A stretch of DNA of 64,000 nucleotides from contig RHLH01000001.1 in the NCBI GenBank assembly GCA_003712165.1, positions 620,001-684,000 of the forward strand. The letters are read 5' to 3'. Under the pieces are notes generated by a model. The model was not told the origin of the DNA. It did not search any database and worked only from the letters and a program-made list of their open reading frames with translations. Made by a program: the position numbers and the translations under genes. The stretch comes from Phycisphaera sp. (lineage in GTDB: Bacteria; Planctomycetota; Phycisphaerae; Phycisphaerales; UBA1924). Below are positions 23,437 through 33,057 of this stretch, one piece after another. The stretch's first letter is position 1. Every line of letters begins with the position of its first letter.

Positions 23437-24183
23437 TCAGGCGAGCGAGCGGCGACGGCGTCCGGCCATGAGGCCAGCTCCGCCGAGTCCGAGGGCACCC
23501 AGGAGGGCGGCCTGCGGGGTGGGAGCGAGGGTGAGCATCACTGCGAAGTCGTTGTAGTCATAGTCGCTTCCAGCGCCGTGCCAGTCTTCGAAGAAGAGGA
23601 TGGCACCGATAAGACGGTTGGTCTCATCGTACATGGCGTAGCTGACCATTTGGTCTTGGCCGCCCTGGTTGAGCAAAGCGTCGGCGGTGTACTCACGGCC
23701 GTTGCTTGTGTGGATGGCCCAGGTGAACGATTCGTTGGGGTGGATTGAGGTCAAGAGACCCGAAGCGCCGGCTTGGAGGATGGTGTTGAACTGGCCGTCG
23801 CTGCCCATGTATCCGAAGTCGTGCGAGAGTGACGAGTAGCCGCCGATGGCCTCGGCGCGGTAGGAGCCAGCGCCCCAGTTGGCGTCGTCGCCCGTGACAT
23901 CGCGGAGGCTGATGGTGCCCGAGTCGCCGGTGTCAGCGATGCGGGTGAAGGTGAATGAACCGTTGGTGAACCCGGTGTGCACCATGTTCGACTGACCGGC
24001 GCGGGCGTTGATGCCCTCGGTCTGGCCGAGCGAGGTGAACGTGCCTCCGAACGCGTCGGAGAGCATCTGGGCGTGTGTGCTCTCGCCTGCCCACGGTGCG
24101 TTGACCACGGTCAGATCCTGAGCAGAAGCAGCTCCCGCGATTAGGGCGGCTGCGCTCAAAGAGGCAATGCGTGTCGTATCCAT
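23437..24183 (-). CDS. PEP-CTERM-like exported protein, paralog 3 of 3
   Basis: This is a 248-residue, more divergent member of the same family. It has a signal peptide (ASLSAAALIAGAASA), QMLSDAFGGTFTSLGQ, WGAGSYRAEAIGG, NESFTWAIHTSNGREY, DQMVSYAMYDE and FFEDWHGAGSDYDYNDFAVM, then APTPQAALLGALGLGGAGL and GRRRRSLA. The conserved spacing from the acidic motif to the sorting tail is the same as in paralogs 1 and 2. A good promoter lies about 110 bases upstream. Function unknown; probably a surface-anchored or matrix protein. Confidence 0.87.
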   Translation of the reverse strand: MDTTRIASLSAAALIAGAASAQDLTVVNAPWAGESTHAQMLSDAFGGTFTSLGQTEGINARAGQSNMVHTGFTNGSFTFTRIADTGDSGTISLRDVTGDDANWGAGSYRAEAIGGYSSLSHDFGYMGSDGQFNTILQAGASGLLTSIHPNESFTWAIHTSNGREYTADALLNQGGQDQMVSYAMYDETNRLIGAILFFEDWHGAGSDYDYNDFAVMLTLAPTPQAALLGALGLGGAGLMAGRRRRSLA

Positions 24184-24292
24184 GACTGATCCTCACTTCT
24201 TCCTTTATCGGCCCTTGCTTCCAGCAAGTGGTCGCTAGTCTAGCAGCTACGGGCCTGGGTCTCAAACGACCCAAATGACAGAACTTACATCA

Positions 24293-24321
24293 ATAATGCA
24301 CAGGGTTTCCCCCTGCGTCAA
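24293..24321 (-). promoter_or_regulatory. promoter of paralog 3 with dyad in the spacer
   Basis: TTGACG (24321-24316) and CATTAT (24298-24293) with 17-base spacing on the - strand, about 110 bases upstream of the start codon. The spacer reads CAGGG-GGAAA-CCCTG, an inverted repeat placed where a regulator could bind between the -35 and -10 boxes. Confidence 0.55.
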
Positions 24322-24466
24322 GCACTGATGTGCTGCCAAGCCTGTAAAACTACTATGCGGACCATATTACCCGGAACATCGGATCATGATGACCCGGTAG
24401 AACAACAGCTGTTCAATATTATGGGGCAGTTGTTCGGGTCGGGATCGCCAGAAAAGTACGTATCGA

Positions 24467-27400
24467 TCAGCCGGCGTTGTGGATCGCGTTCCTGAGCCTG
24501 TCGAACCTGGGCTTGAGCAGGGGCCTCGTCCGGACAGCGTCTATGAGCTGCGGATCGCGGGCGATCCTGCCAGCTTCGGTCGACTTGTCCTGGGCGAGGA
24601 GGGCCTCGGCGAGGCCCAGCTTGGCTGATGTTGCTTCACGCTGTAGACCGAGCACTCTTCTGAATGTGGCTTCGGCCTCTATGTGTTGGTTTGCTGCGAG
24701 TTGGGCCTGACCCAGCGCATCGAGGGCGGTGGTGAGTTCGAAGCGTCCCTGCGGGTTCTCCTCGGCAAGCGTGACGGCGCGCTGAGCGGTGGTGATCGCG
24801 GCTGAGGCGTCGCCGCCTGATTCGATCGCGGTCAGGGCTGCCATGCTGAGGGCGATCGAGTCGCCCGGTCGTGCTGCGGCGAGTTCTCGCGCGTTTCTTG
24901 CGGCATTGGATGTGCGGCCGAGCTGTCGCTCGGCGGTGATGCGCAGCAGAGCGGCGCCGCGATCGATCATGTCGGACCGCTCGGTCATCGCGTCGAGGCG
25001 GTCGAGCGAGCTGATCACGAGGAGCAGGTCGCTTTCGGAGCCGGTGCGCGAGGCGATATCGAGTCTTGCCTGGGCTATTCGGAGCGTGTCTTCGGGGTCG
25101 GGCTGCCACTCTTGTGTGACTCGGTCGAGCCATGACGCTGCGGCGCCGGCTGAGCCGCCCCGGGTAAGCAGGTCGCGAGAGATCTCGATCGCGCTGCTGA
25201 GCCAGCGCGGGTCGCGGTTGACTCTCAGCGCGATCAGGTTCCACGCCGTGTCTTCATCGCCGGCGATGATTCTGACGGTTATCAGCAGTCGTATGAGCAC
25301 GGTTGAGGCGTTCGGATCGCCTGCGATGCGCTCGGCCCAGGGCTCGAGTACGCGCATGGCGTTGATGTTGGAGCCCATCCTCGCGTGCAGCGCAGCGAGC
25401 GTGGTCTCGGCTTCGTACGCCTCGTCCACGGAGCGTTTGCTGCGTCTGCTCCATTCCTGTGCTGCCGAGAGTGCGCCGCGGGGCTCGTTGATAAGCAGGA
25501 GTGCGTCGACTGTGAGCCTTGCGGGCCTCGGGTCGCCCGGGATGAGCCTCATCGCGGTCTGGGCGCTCTCTGCGGCTTCTTCGAGCCTGCCCGCGGCCTG
25601 GAGCTGGGTGACCAGCACGGACCAGCCCGGGTAGGAGGTGGGGGACTCGCTCGTGATCGCGCGGAGCCGTTCGATGAGTGCCTGCGGGTCTGACTGCTCA
25701 ACCGAGAACTGTCGGATCGCGTCGACGACCTTTCGAGCCGCGTCGCCTTCGCCCGAGGTGAGGTTCACGCTGTTTGGTGCATCGACAAGGTCGATGGCTT
25801 CTTTGAGCAGGATGAGTTCCTGGTTGTTCGCGTTGAGGGCGAGGCCCGCGTCGCTGGCTGTCTTGGCCTCCGCTGCACGGCCTTGCCTGGCAAGGAGTTT
25901 CGCTTGCGCGGTGTAGAGCGCGGCGCTGGGTTGATCCTGGATCGCGTTTGCGAGCACATCAGCTGCGTCGTTTGCTCGGCCTGTGCGTTCGAGCAGAGCG
26001 GCTTCGGCGAGGATGAAGTCGGCGCTGGGATCGGCGCTGCGTGTGCGCTCGAGCAGCACGAAGGCGTCCTGTACCCGGTCGGCGTCGACGAGTGTCATGA
26101 GAGCAGCGCCGAGAACGGCGTCGGGGATGTTTTCGAGCTGGGTGAGGCGGTCGAGCCTCATGTTGGCCTCGTCTGTGTTACCGAGCTGCGCTGACAGGCC
26201 CGCGGCGATGATGATGTCGCGAGGGTTGTCGGAAGTCGCGAGCACACCTCCATCGGGTTCGGCGGTGTCGAACATGCCGAGCCTGACGAGCGCGGATACT
26301 CGTTCTCGTCTGATGCCCGGTGAGACGGGTTCGATCTGTGCGAGTGAGAGTGCGCGTCGGCGTGCGGAATCGACATCGCCCATGCCCATCCGGACGGCGA
26401 TGAGTTTGAGGATGAGCGCGGGGTTGTCGAACCCGGCGTCGATCGCGCGTTCGAGGTGATCTGCTGCAGCGCCAGAGTCGCCCAGGATGGACATCGCGTC
26501 TGCGAGCACGAGCTGGGACATGGGATCTGAAGAGCTTGAGTCGCCGCTTAGGAGCGTGACGACCGCTGCGGCGTTCTGCTCGGTTGGGTCGAACGTCAGC
26601 ATGCGTCGGGCGTCTTGGATTCGCCAGCCGGTCGCGTTCTCACCGGTGGCTACCTTGAGCCTGGTGATGGTCTCGGAGATGAGCTGCGGGTCCGACCAAG
26701 CGGTGCGGGATTCGAGCACGAGTGCCTGGACACTGGGGTTGTCTGTGTAGTTCACTGCGAGGTTGGCGAGCGCTTCGTTTGCTCCGCCGTCGGCGATGCG
26801 GTCGAGGTACGCGGCGCGGGCCATCTCGAGTTGGATGGCGTTTGGACTGTTGGCGTTCTTTGCGTCCTCGAGCTTGTTCTCGATGAGTTGTCGGCCGGCG
26901 TTGGCATCGCCCGCGTCTGCGAGGGCGGTTGCACGCTCGAGCAGGACGTACGGGTCGACTCTGGGTGAGGAGTCGATGATGTCGTAGAGCTGCGGTGCGC
27001 GGGAGTGCTGCTCTTTCTCCATGTTGTTCGCAAGCGCGAGCAGTGCGCGGAGGTCGAGCCTCGACTGGTCGGAGGCGACGATGCGGTCGAGCACTTCGTT
27101 GAGTGCGGTCTGATCGCCCGTGGCTATGAGCATCCTCGCCAGGGGCACGGTCGCGGGCGTGAGTTCAGTGGCGCCGTCTTCGAGGGCTTCTGCCACGCGG
27201 ATCCCGCCTCGGAGTTCTTCCGGGAGTGCCTTGCCAGCCGAAGCCATGTCGGCGACGGCGAGCAGGTGCGCGAGCAGCAGGGCACCGTTGTTCGGATCGA
27301 TCCTGAGTCCCTCGCGGACCGCGGCGTCGGCCTCGATCGGGCGTTGCCTGCTGAGCAGGGATTCGATGTAGGCGAGCCTGACCGTGGTGAACTCGGGGGC

Positions 27401-28648
27401 GCGGAGCAGCACCTCGCGGCGCTGCCTGGCGGCGTCCTTCCAAGCGCCGATGCGGTCGAGCACGTCGGCGAGCATCGCGCCGGCGAGCGGGTCGTCTCGG
27501 CGGATGGTCAGGGCGCGGCTGAACGCCTGCTGCGCGATGAGCGGCTTGCTGTCACGGAGGGCGAGGAAGCCGTCGGCCATCGCGCGCTGGTACGCGACGG
27601 GCGGTTCGGTGTGTTCGAGCAGCGTGTCGATGTTCTCGCGCGAGAGTTCGATGTTGCACGCGAGCGCCCAGGGGAGGATGTCCGCCGACGGCAGCTGTTC
27701 TGAGCCGAAGAGCGAAGCGCGTGCTGCCTCGGCCGCCTGGGCGATCTGTCCCCGCATAAAGGACCGTTTCACAGAGAGTAGCGCGGTGGTCTGGAAGAGT
27801 TCTGGCTTCTGGGCGTGGCGTGCCAGGAGCGCATCGCACTCGTCTCTGAGGCCCAGCAGATCAAGGGCGCGCATCGCTTCTTCGAGAGTGTCTTCGTTGA
27901 GATCGTCGTCGAGCATGGTTATCGCGACGTCGCGCGCGGCTTCGAGGTCGCCCATGAGCGCCATCGCGTGGACGCGGAGCACCACGAAGCGGGGGTCGTC
28001 TGGGTGGTTCTCGCCCAGCATCTCTGCGTATTCGGCCATCTGCTGACGGCTCGTTGCGGGGTCGCCGCTGGCGAGGATCGCGAAGACGAGCCTGTGCGCT
28101 TCGGGGTCGTCCGGGGTCGTCTCGGCGAGTCTGCGCGCTGTTTCGAGCGCACGGTCCCGCTGGCTCAGCGCCACCTGCGCCATGGCTTTGGCGGTGAGCG
28201 CTTTGGCGTTGTTCTCATCGATGGAGAGCAGTCGGTCTGCGACGGCCATGCGTTCGGTTTGCTGGCCGAGTTGGCCGTGCAGGTCGAGGAGGAGTTCGAG
28301 CGGTTCGGCGCGTGTCGGAGCGAGGTCCGCGGCGGACTTTGCAAGGAGCACGGCTTTGCGCAGGTGGTCGTTGCCCTGGGCGGGCAGCCTTCGGCTGGCG
28401 TCTGCGAGTTTATACGCCACGTCTGGGTCGTCGTTTACCGCGGAGTTGTAGTACCCGAGTTTTTCGACGGCCTGCTCGAAGTCGCCCGCCTCGTACGCTG
28501 CGCTGCCCTGCTCGTAGTGCTGGCGGAGCAGACGCTCCTTGCCCTTGGTGCGCGCGATGTGCAGCGCAAAGCCCGTGACGATGAGCACGGAGAGCAGTGT
28601 GCCGAGGATGAAGAGCCTCTTGATGACGCGTTGTTTTTTCTTTCGCAT
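24467..28648 (-). CDS. giant membrane-anchored TPR-repeat protein
   Basis: This is a 1393-residue protein. A basic N terminus and one membrane helix (RLFILGTLLSVLIVTGFAL, about residues 11-29) are followed by tetratricopeptide-like helical pairs nearly to the end (for example YEQGSAAYEAGDFEQAVEKL, KALTAKAMAQVALSQRDRAL, RFELTTALDALGQAQLAANQ). It is probably anchored in the inner membrane with the repeats outside. It ends the exosortase operon, 43 bases after the sugar transferase. Similar giant TPR proteins (PrsT type) accompany exosortase/EPS loci elsewhere and are thought to be scaffolds for export. No enzymatic domain is visible. Confidence 0.88.
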   Translation of the reverse strand: MRKKKQRVIKRLFILGTLLSVLIVTGFALHIARTKGKERLLRQHYEQGSAAYEAGDFEQAVEKLGYYNSAVNDDPDVAYKLADASRRLPAQGNDHLRKAVLLAKSAADLAPTRAEPLELLLDLHGQLGQQTERMAVADRLLSIDENNAKALTAKAMAQVALSQRDRALETARRLAETTPDDPEAHRLVFAILASGDPATSRQQMAEYAEMLGENHPDDPRFVVLRVHAMALMGDLEAARDVAITMLDDDLNEDTLEEAMRALDLLGLRDECDALLARHAQKPELFQTTALLSVKRSFMRGQIAQAAEAARASLFGSEQLPSADILPWALACNIELSRENIDTLLEHTEPPVAYQRAMADGFLALRDSKPLIAQQAFSRALTIRRDDPLAGAMLADVLDRIGAWKDAARQRREVLLRAPEFTTVRLAYIESLLSRQRPIEADAAVREGLRIDPNNGALLLAHLLAVADMASAGKALPEELRGGIRVAEALEDGATELTPATVPLARMLIATGDQTALNEVLDRIVASDQSRLDLRALLALANNMEKEQHSRAPQLYDIIDSSPRVDPYVLLERATALADAGDANAGRQLIENKLEDAKNANSPNAIQLEMARAAYLDRIADGGANEALANLAVNYTDNPSVQALVLESRTAWSDPQLISETITRLKVATGENATGWRIQDARRMLTFDPTEQNAAAVVTLLSGDSSSSDPMSQLVLADAMSILGDSGAAADHLERAIDAGFDNPALILKLIAVRMGMGDVDSARRRALSLAQIEPVSPGIRRERVSALVRLGMFDTAEPDGGVLATSDNPRDIIIAAGLSAQLGNTDEANMRLDRLTQLENIPDAVLGAALMTLVDADRVQDAFVLLERTRSADPSADFILAEAALLERTGRANDAADVLANAIQDQPSAALYTAQAKLLARQGRAAEAKTASDAGLALNANNQELILLKEAIDLVDAPNSVNLTSGEGDAARKVVDAIRQFSVEQSDPQALIERLRAITSESPTSYPGWSVLVTQLQAAGRLEEAAESAQTAMRLIPGDPRPARLTVDALLLINEPRGALSAAQEWSRRSKRSVDEAYEAETTLAALHARMGSNINAMRVLEPWAERIAGDPNASTVLIRLLITVRIIAGDEDTAWNLIALRVNRDPRWLSSAIEISRDLLTRGGSAGAAASWLDRVTQEWQPDPEDTLRIAQARLDIASRTGSESDLLLVISSLDRLDAMTERSDMIDRGAALLRITAERQLGRTSNAARNARELAAARPGDSIALSMAALTAIESGGDASAAITTAQRAVTLAEENPQGRFELTTALDALGQAQLAANQHIEAEATFRRVLGLQREATSAKLGLAEALLAQDKSTEAGRIARDPQLIDAVRTRPLLKPRFDRLRNAIHNAG

Positions 28649-28691
28649 GGTGTCGGTCCGTGACAGCGAGTATGGCGCTCAGACGGGTGTG

Positions 28692-30122
28692 CTATGAGCG
28701 GAGGAGTATTTTCTTGACGGTTTCGATCATGATCCAGATATCCAGGCGCCACGAGTTGTTCTGCACGTACTCGAGGTCGTACCGGATCCATTCCTGGAAA
28801 TCGGTCTGTGGTTCGCGTTCGCTTTTGACCTGCCAGAGGCCTGTGATGCCCGGGCGGACAGAGAGGCGCGCCTCGCGCCAGGCGGGGCAGTACTGGTTCT
28901 CCCGGTCTGGGCTGGGTCTTGGCCCGACGATTGACATGTGTCCGGCGAGCACGTTGAAGAACTGGGGGAGTTCGTCGATCTTGAACTTGCGGATTGGGCC
29001 GCCGATTTTGAGGAGCCGGGGGTCGTTCTCCATGTGGAACTGCGGCCCGTCGGACTTGTTCTGCTCCTGGAGCTGCGCCTTGATCTCTTCGGCGTTTCGG
29101 AGCATCGAGCGGAATTTGATGCAGGGGAAGGTGCTGCCCCCGAACCGCTGGCGGCGGTGCATGAAGAAGAAGGGCCTGCCGTCTTCGATGCAGATGGCAG
29201 CCATGACGATCGGGTAGATCGGGAGCGTGATGAGTATGGCGAAAAGCGCGACGACGATGTCGAAGGTTCTCTTGGAGATGGCGCGGAAGGGGCGTTTGCG
29301 GAGCGTTGGGATGAGGCGCCAGGCGGAGTGCGTGACGGCGTACCAATCCACCTGCCCGGGGTTCGTCTCGATCCCGGGCGTGTCCGGGATGATCGCGGGC
29401 CCGACGACTGTTTCACCCGACTTGAGTTCGTGCCCCGCGCCGATCCACACTGGCGGGATGATGCGCGCGGTCGAATCGACCTTACATGTCTCGTGGAGCC
29501 AGACACCCGGGCTCGGCTGATAGACGCCTTCGATCACCCCGCTGGGCGAGGGCCATGCGTTGAGTATCCACCGGCGGTAGTCGTCGGCGCTGGTGCCCTT
29601 GTTTTTAAAGATGCGTCCCGGGACGCGCATCGCGACACGGCTCTCGGAGGGGATGGTCTTGGCGAGCAGTCGCGAGCCGACCTTGCCGTTCGGGGAGCTG
29701 TTCCAGGCTTTGGCGTATTCGAGCTTGGGAGTGATCCAGAGCTGCGCTGAATGTGTTTCTTTGGCGTCGTAGCTGCGGATGAACTTAATGAACCTGCCCT
29801 CGTCGTCGCTGAGGACGCTCTCTTTGTAAGGCGAGTTCTCGGTCTCGACGAGCCTGACGCGGATAGCGCGGGGCTGTTCCCATGACATGGTGCGCAATAT
29901 TTTGCGGACGCCGAACCCGACGAAGAGATCCTCGTCGAGGAGGACGAAGAGCTCGGGCCCGTTGGGGTCGGGCGGAGGGCCTCCGGGGCGGATGATCTGG
30001 AAGCCGCGGCTCGCCCAGTAGCGTGCGTGGATGTCTGCGAGTTCGAGTCCCCAGACTGACGTCGTGGACTCGTATGGAGCCTCGTACGTCTGCTCGAGTT
30101 CTCTGCTCGTCAGTGTGCTCAC
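28692..30122 (-). CDS. polyprenyl-phosphate sugar-1-phosphate transferase (exopolysaccharide initiation)
   Basis: The C-terminal part (about residues 283-476) is the bacterial sugar transferase domain: KRTFDIVVALFAILI membrane segment, RFGGSTFPCIKFRSM, the catalytic Asp-Glu in KFKIDELPQFFNVL, SIVGPRPSPDRENQY and SVRPGITGLWQV. Such enzymes load the first sugar phosphate onto undecaprenyl phosphate. The N-terminal 280 residues are unusual: instead of extra membrane helices they carry a soluble region whose end (VWIGAGHELKSGETVVGPAI) looks like left-handed-helix hexapeptide repeats. The start is a GTG that overlaps the stop of the upstream chain-length/kinase gene (GTGA). Confidence 0.92.
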   Translation of the reverse strand: MSTLTSRELEQTYEAPYESTTSVWGLELADIHARYWASRGFQIIRPGGPPPDPNGPELFVLLDEDLFVGFGVRKILRTMSWEQPRAIRVRLVETENSPYKESVLSDDEGRFIKFIRSYDAKETHSAQLWITPKLEYAKAWNSSPNGKVGSRLLAKTIPSESRVAMRVPGRIFKNKGTSADDYRRWILNAWPSPSGVIEGVYQPSPGVWLHETCKVDSTARIIPPVWIGAGHELKSGETVVGPAIIPDTPGIETNPGQVDWYAVTHSAWRLIPTLRKRPFRAISKRTFDIVVALFAILITLPIYPIVMAAICIEDGRPFFFMHRRQRFGGSTFPCIKFRSMLRNAEEIKAQLQEQNKSDGPQFHMENDPRLLKIGGPIRKFKIDELPQFFNVLAGHMSIVGPRPSPDRENQYCPAWREARLSVRPGITGLWQVKSEREPQTDFQEWIRYDLEYVQNNSWRLDIWIMIETVKKILLRS

Positions 30123-32350
30123 GTACCCGTCTCGTCCTCAGCCTGGTTGAGTGTACCGATGCGTTCCTCGTTTGATGCCGGGATGCTTCCCACGATGGAT
30201 CGGTCCATGTCGAGCGATCGTTCACCCGTCTTGCGTGGGATCTGGTGCATGCTCGGCGCGCCGACGGATGCGGCGCTCAGGCTCCTGCGGAGGTCTTCCG
30301 GATCGGCGCGGTTGAAGACCAGGCCCGTGCTCAGAACACCCAGACGCTCCAGACGCGAGACCGCGGCCTGCACGACGTTGTCTGACTGCCCACGCGCGAC
30401 GACGAGGAGCACCTGGTCTGCCGCGGCGGTGACGATGCCCGCCTCAAGGCTGCCCAGCACCGGCCCGGTGTCGACGAGGATGACGTCGAAGCGTTCGCGG
30501 AGCCAGTCGATAACCTGCTGGATGGGTCGGCTTGCGAGCTGCTCTGGCTTGCACTTGCTGGTGTCACCGATGGGCATCGCGTAGAGCTTGTCGGTGGATG
30601 TGTGCTTGATGCACTTTGTAGGTTCGAGCCCGGTGAGAAGGTCGGCGATGCCGCGCCTGCCGCTAAGCCCGAGCCTTGCGCTCATGCCGCCCCCGATGAG
30701 ATCAAGGTCGACGAGGATTGTGCGGAGCCCGGTGAGCGCGTAAGAAGCGCCGAGTGACTGGATGAGTGTGGTTTTGCCGTCGCCCGGCTCGGCGCTGGTG
30801 CACGCGATGACGACGGAGTTGTTGTCCCCGAAGCCCTGGATCGCTTGCATCGTGTTACGCAGGTTGTGGACGCTGACCGCGGCGATGCGCTCGTTCTCGG
30901 GATCGTGCTTCTCGAGTTCGGGCAGCGTGCCCAGCAGGGGCGGCAGCGACCGGACGGTCTCGAGCTCGTCGACGTAGCGGAAGGACCGCTTCATGGCGCC
31001 GAGCGCGATGATGCACGCGACGCCCATGAACGCGCCGGCCATGAACCCGAGGCCCGCGAGGACGGGGCGCTTGTCGCCCGCCTGCTTTGGAGCCGAGGGA
31101 GGCGAGAGCACCTCGACCTGGCCTTCCTGCATGCGTTGCTGGTTGATGCGGAGCTCGTCGAGCTCTTCGTTGAGTCGACGCTTGGTGTTCTTGAAGCGGT
31201 CGCGGCTCTCGACATCTTCGGCGATATCACGTTGCGCTGCGCGGAGTTCGCGGAGTTCCTGGTCGATGGTTGCCTGGTTCTGGATCTGTGCGTCGAGTCT
31301 TGCGCGGAGTGCTCGCTCGGTGAGCTCACCGATTTGGATTTCGCCGGAGCCGTTCTTGATCAGCTCTCTGACGATCTTCGCGCGGGATTCGATCTGTGCT
31401 TCGAGTTCATCGAGCTGCCCCTGCAGGATTTTCACCTCAGGGTTGCGGGTGCCGCGCTCTTCGATCAGGTAGTCGATCCTGACAGCAAGTTGGCTTTTAT
31501 CGAGCAGGAGATTCTGGAGGACGGTGTCGCTCGGAGCGAGGGCCTCAGCAGAGAGTTCGTCCGAGTCGTTTTCGTTCTCGTTCGCCAGATTCTCGTTCTC
31601 ATCCTGGCGGAGCTGGAGGTCGAGCCTGAGGGCCTCGATCTCCTGCTGGATTCGGTTCCGGTTCGCGTCGAGCAGTGTGATCTGCGGCTGCAGGTCGGGC
31701 GTGCCGTACTCGGCGGTCGCCGCGGCGATCGCGGACTCGACGAGGTCGATGTCGCTGTCGAGCTTGCGGATGAGGTTGGTGAGTTCCTGTTCGCGCTGAG
31801 CGACGCCGCTCTTCTCTTCCTCGTAACGGAGGAAGGCATCGGTAACTGCCTGGAGCGCGATGCGCGCGGTCTTCGGGTCGCTCGTTGTGCAGGTCGCGGT
31901 GAAGTAGGAGGTGCGTCTGCCGCTGTCGGTCGAGATCGCGCTGCGGAGCCATGAGGCGCCGCGCTCTGACGAGGGCCAGCCGACATCTTGAAGGCGGGCG
32001 TCGCTCGCGGCGAGCAGGAGCACCTCGTCGGCTTCGAACTCGAGCTTCTTGCGGGTGACGAGGTCGTTGTTGCGCATCTCGGGTGTGAGCACCTCGCCGG
32101 TAACACCGATGATGTCGATCACGTCGAAGGTTGCGCTGCTCTGGTACTCGAGACCGGTCCGGGTGTACCCGACGATGGCAAAGAGAATGCCGAGCACCGC
32201 GGCCGCGGCGATGGTGATCGGGATCCTGCCTCGGATCGAGCGCTTGGCGAGCGTCAGCAGGTCGAATGCCTGCTCCTCGCCCTCGTGAGGGAGGAATTCG
32301 TCGGGCGTCTGCTTGGACGCCGGGGCTCTTGATTCGTTGAATGGGTTCAA
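30119..32350 (-). CDS. Wzz/BY-kinase-type polysaccharide chain-length protein (intact P-loop)
   Basis: This 743-residue protein couples a Wzz-type membrane domain to a cytoplasmic ATPase. Membrane helices lie near residues 43-62 and 430-450, with a long coiled-coil-rich extracytoplasmic part between them and a Pro-rich segment (SPPSAPKQAGDKRPV) before the second. The ATPase (about residues 500-690) has Walker A SAEPGDGKTT near 520, A-prime ILVDLD, and Walker B VILVDTGP, as in tyrosine autokinases of EPS systems. It lacks the usual tyrosine cluster at the C terminus, which ends ERIGTLNQAEDETGT. ATG 32350 overlaps the epsI stop. Confidence 0.92.
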   Translation of the reverse strand: MNPFNESRAPASKQTPDEFLPHEGEEQAFDLLTLAKRSIRGRIPITIAAAAVLGILFAIVGYTRTGLEYQSSATFDVIDIIGVTGEVLTPEMRNNDLVTRKKLEFEADEVLLLAASDARLQDVGWPSSERGASWLRSAISTDSGRRTSYFTATCTTSDPKTARIALQAVTDAFLRYEEEKSGVAQREQELTNLIRKLDSDIDLVESAIAAATAEYGTPDLQPQITLLDANRNRIQQEIEALRLDLQLRQDENENLANENENDSDELSAEALAPSDTVLQNLLLDKSQLAVRIDYLIEERGTRNPEVKILQGQLDELEAQIESRAKIVRELIKNGSGEIQIGELTERALRARLDAQIQNQATIDQELRELRAAQRDIAEDVESRDRFKNTKRRLNEELDELRINQQRMQEGQVEVLSPPSAPKQAGDKRPVLAGLGFMAGAFMGVACIIALGAMKRSFRYVDELETVRSLPPLLGTLPELEKHDPENERIAAVSVHNLRNTMQAIQGFGDNNSVVIACTSAEPGDGKTTLIQSLGASYALTGLRTILVDLDLIGGGMSARLGLSGRRGIADLLTGLEPTKCIKHTSTDKLYAMPIGDTSKCKPEQLASRPIQQVIDWLRERFDVILVDTGPVLGSLEAGIVTAAADQVLLVVARGQSDNVVQAAVSRLERLGVLSTGLVFNRADPEDLRRSLSAASVGAPSMHQIPRKTGERSLDMDRSIVGSIPASNEERIGTLNQAEDETGT

Positions 32351-33057
32351 TTGAGTCCCTCCGCGACGGTCTTGATGACCGGGTCGAGTGCTGGTGCAAA
32401 CTCCTCCAGCACCCCTTTGACATCTTCGCTCGAGCGGTCGCTATCGAAGATGATCTGCAGCTGAGCCGAGCCCAGCTTGTTTCTTCGGCGGTTCGCCGAT
32501 GCGTTACGTACGCCGTTAAGGTCCGCGTAGATCGCGGGTGCCTGCTCGGTCATTCCCTTTGTGGGCAGAGCAAAGAAGACGCCCACGGTTAATCGTATGT
32601 GCTCGCCGTAGTCGCCGATGCGTTCGAAGCGGTACACGGTGAGGTCGTGCTCGTCGCCCGCGAAATTGGCGCGGGTGATCTCGTGATCGATCTCGGTCCA
32701 GCCCGTGGCCGGGTAGCACCGCGCGGGGTAGTGGCCCTGCATATCGCGGACGTCGGGGCAGTGGACGACGACGACTCTGAACCGGTCGTTCTCGTTGATG
32801 TAGCCTCTGTGGAGCACACGAGTGGGGCGGAGCGTGTCGAGCACCTGTGGAGGCGCGGAGTTGAGATCCATGCCGATCCAGGGCCCCACGCGGTATGGAA
32901 TCTTGTCGATTGTCCGCCCGACGGTTTCAAAGTACACATCGACACCCTGCGGCGGCGACGGGTTCAGGCTGCCCAGCGCCAGCAGGATGCACAGCAGCCC
33001 AGCCGATACTGCTGGCACGGCGATGCGCATCACGGGATGGACCTTCGGGATGGGCAT
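32347..33057 (-). CDS. EpsI-like exosortase-associated protein
   Basis: This is a 236-residue protein with one N-terminal membrane helix (MRIAVPAVSAGLLCILLALG) and an extracytoplasmic domain containing KIPYRVGPWIGMDL, VVHCPDVRDMQGHYPARCYP and FALPTKG, the pattern of EpsI, which accompanies or is fused to exosortases. Reading frames continue further upstream but lie inside the exosortase gene. ATG 33057 shares one base with the exosortase stop (TAATG), so translation is coupled. EpsI is thought to assist sorting or EPS export; its reaction is unknown. Confidence 0.85.
   Translation of the reverse strand: MPIPKVHPVMRIAVPAVSAGLLCILLALGSLNPSPPQGVDVYFETVGRTIDKIPYRVGPWIGMDLNSAPPQVLDTLRPTRVLHRGYINENDRFRVVVVHCPDVRDMQGHYPARCYPATGWTEIDHEITRANFAGDEHDLTVYRFERIGDYGEHIRLTVGVFFALPTKGMTEQAPAIYADLNGVRNASANRRRNKLGSAQLQIIFDSDRSSEDVKGVLEEFAPALDPVIKTVAEGLN

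Noticed and set aside
24360..24400. Possible sigma-54 promoter upstream of the exosortase-target genes
   Set aside because: GG and GC elements occur, but not at the required 10-base spacing in any of the three upstream regions.
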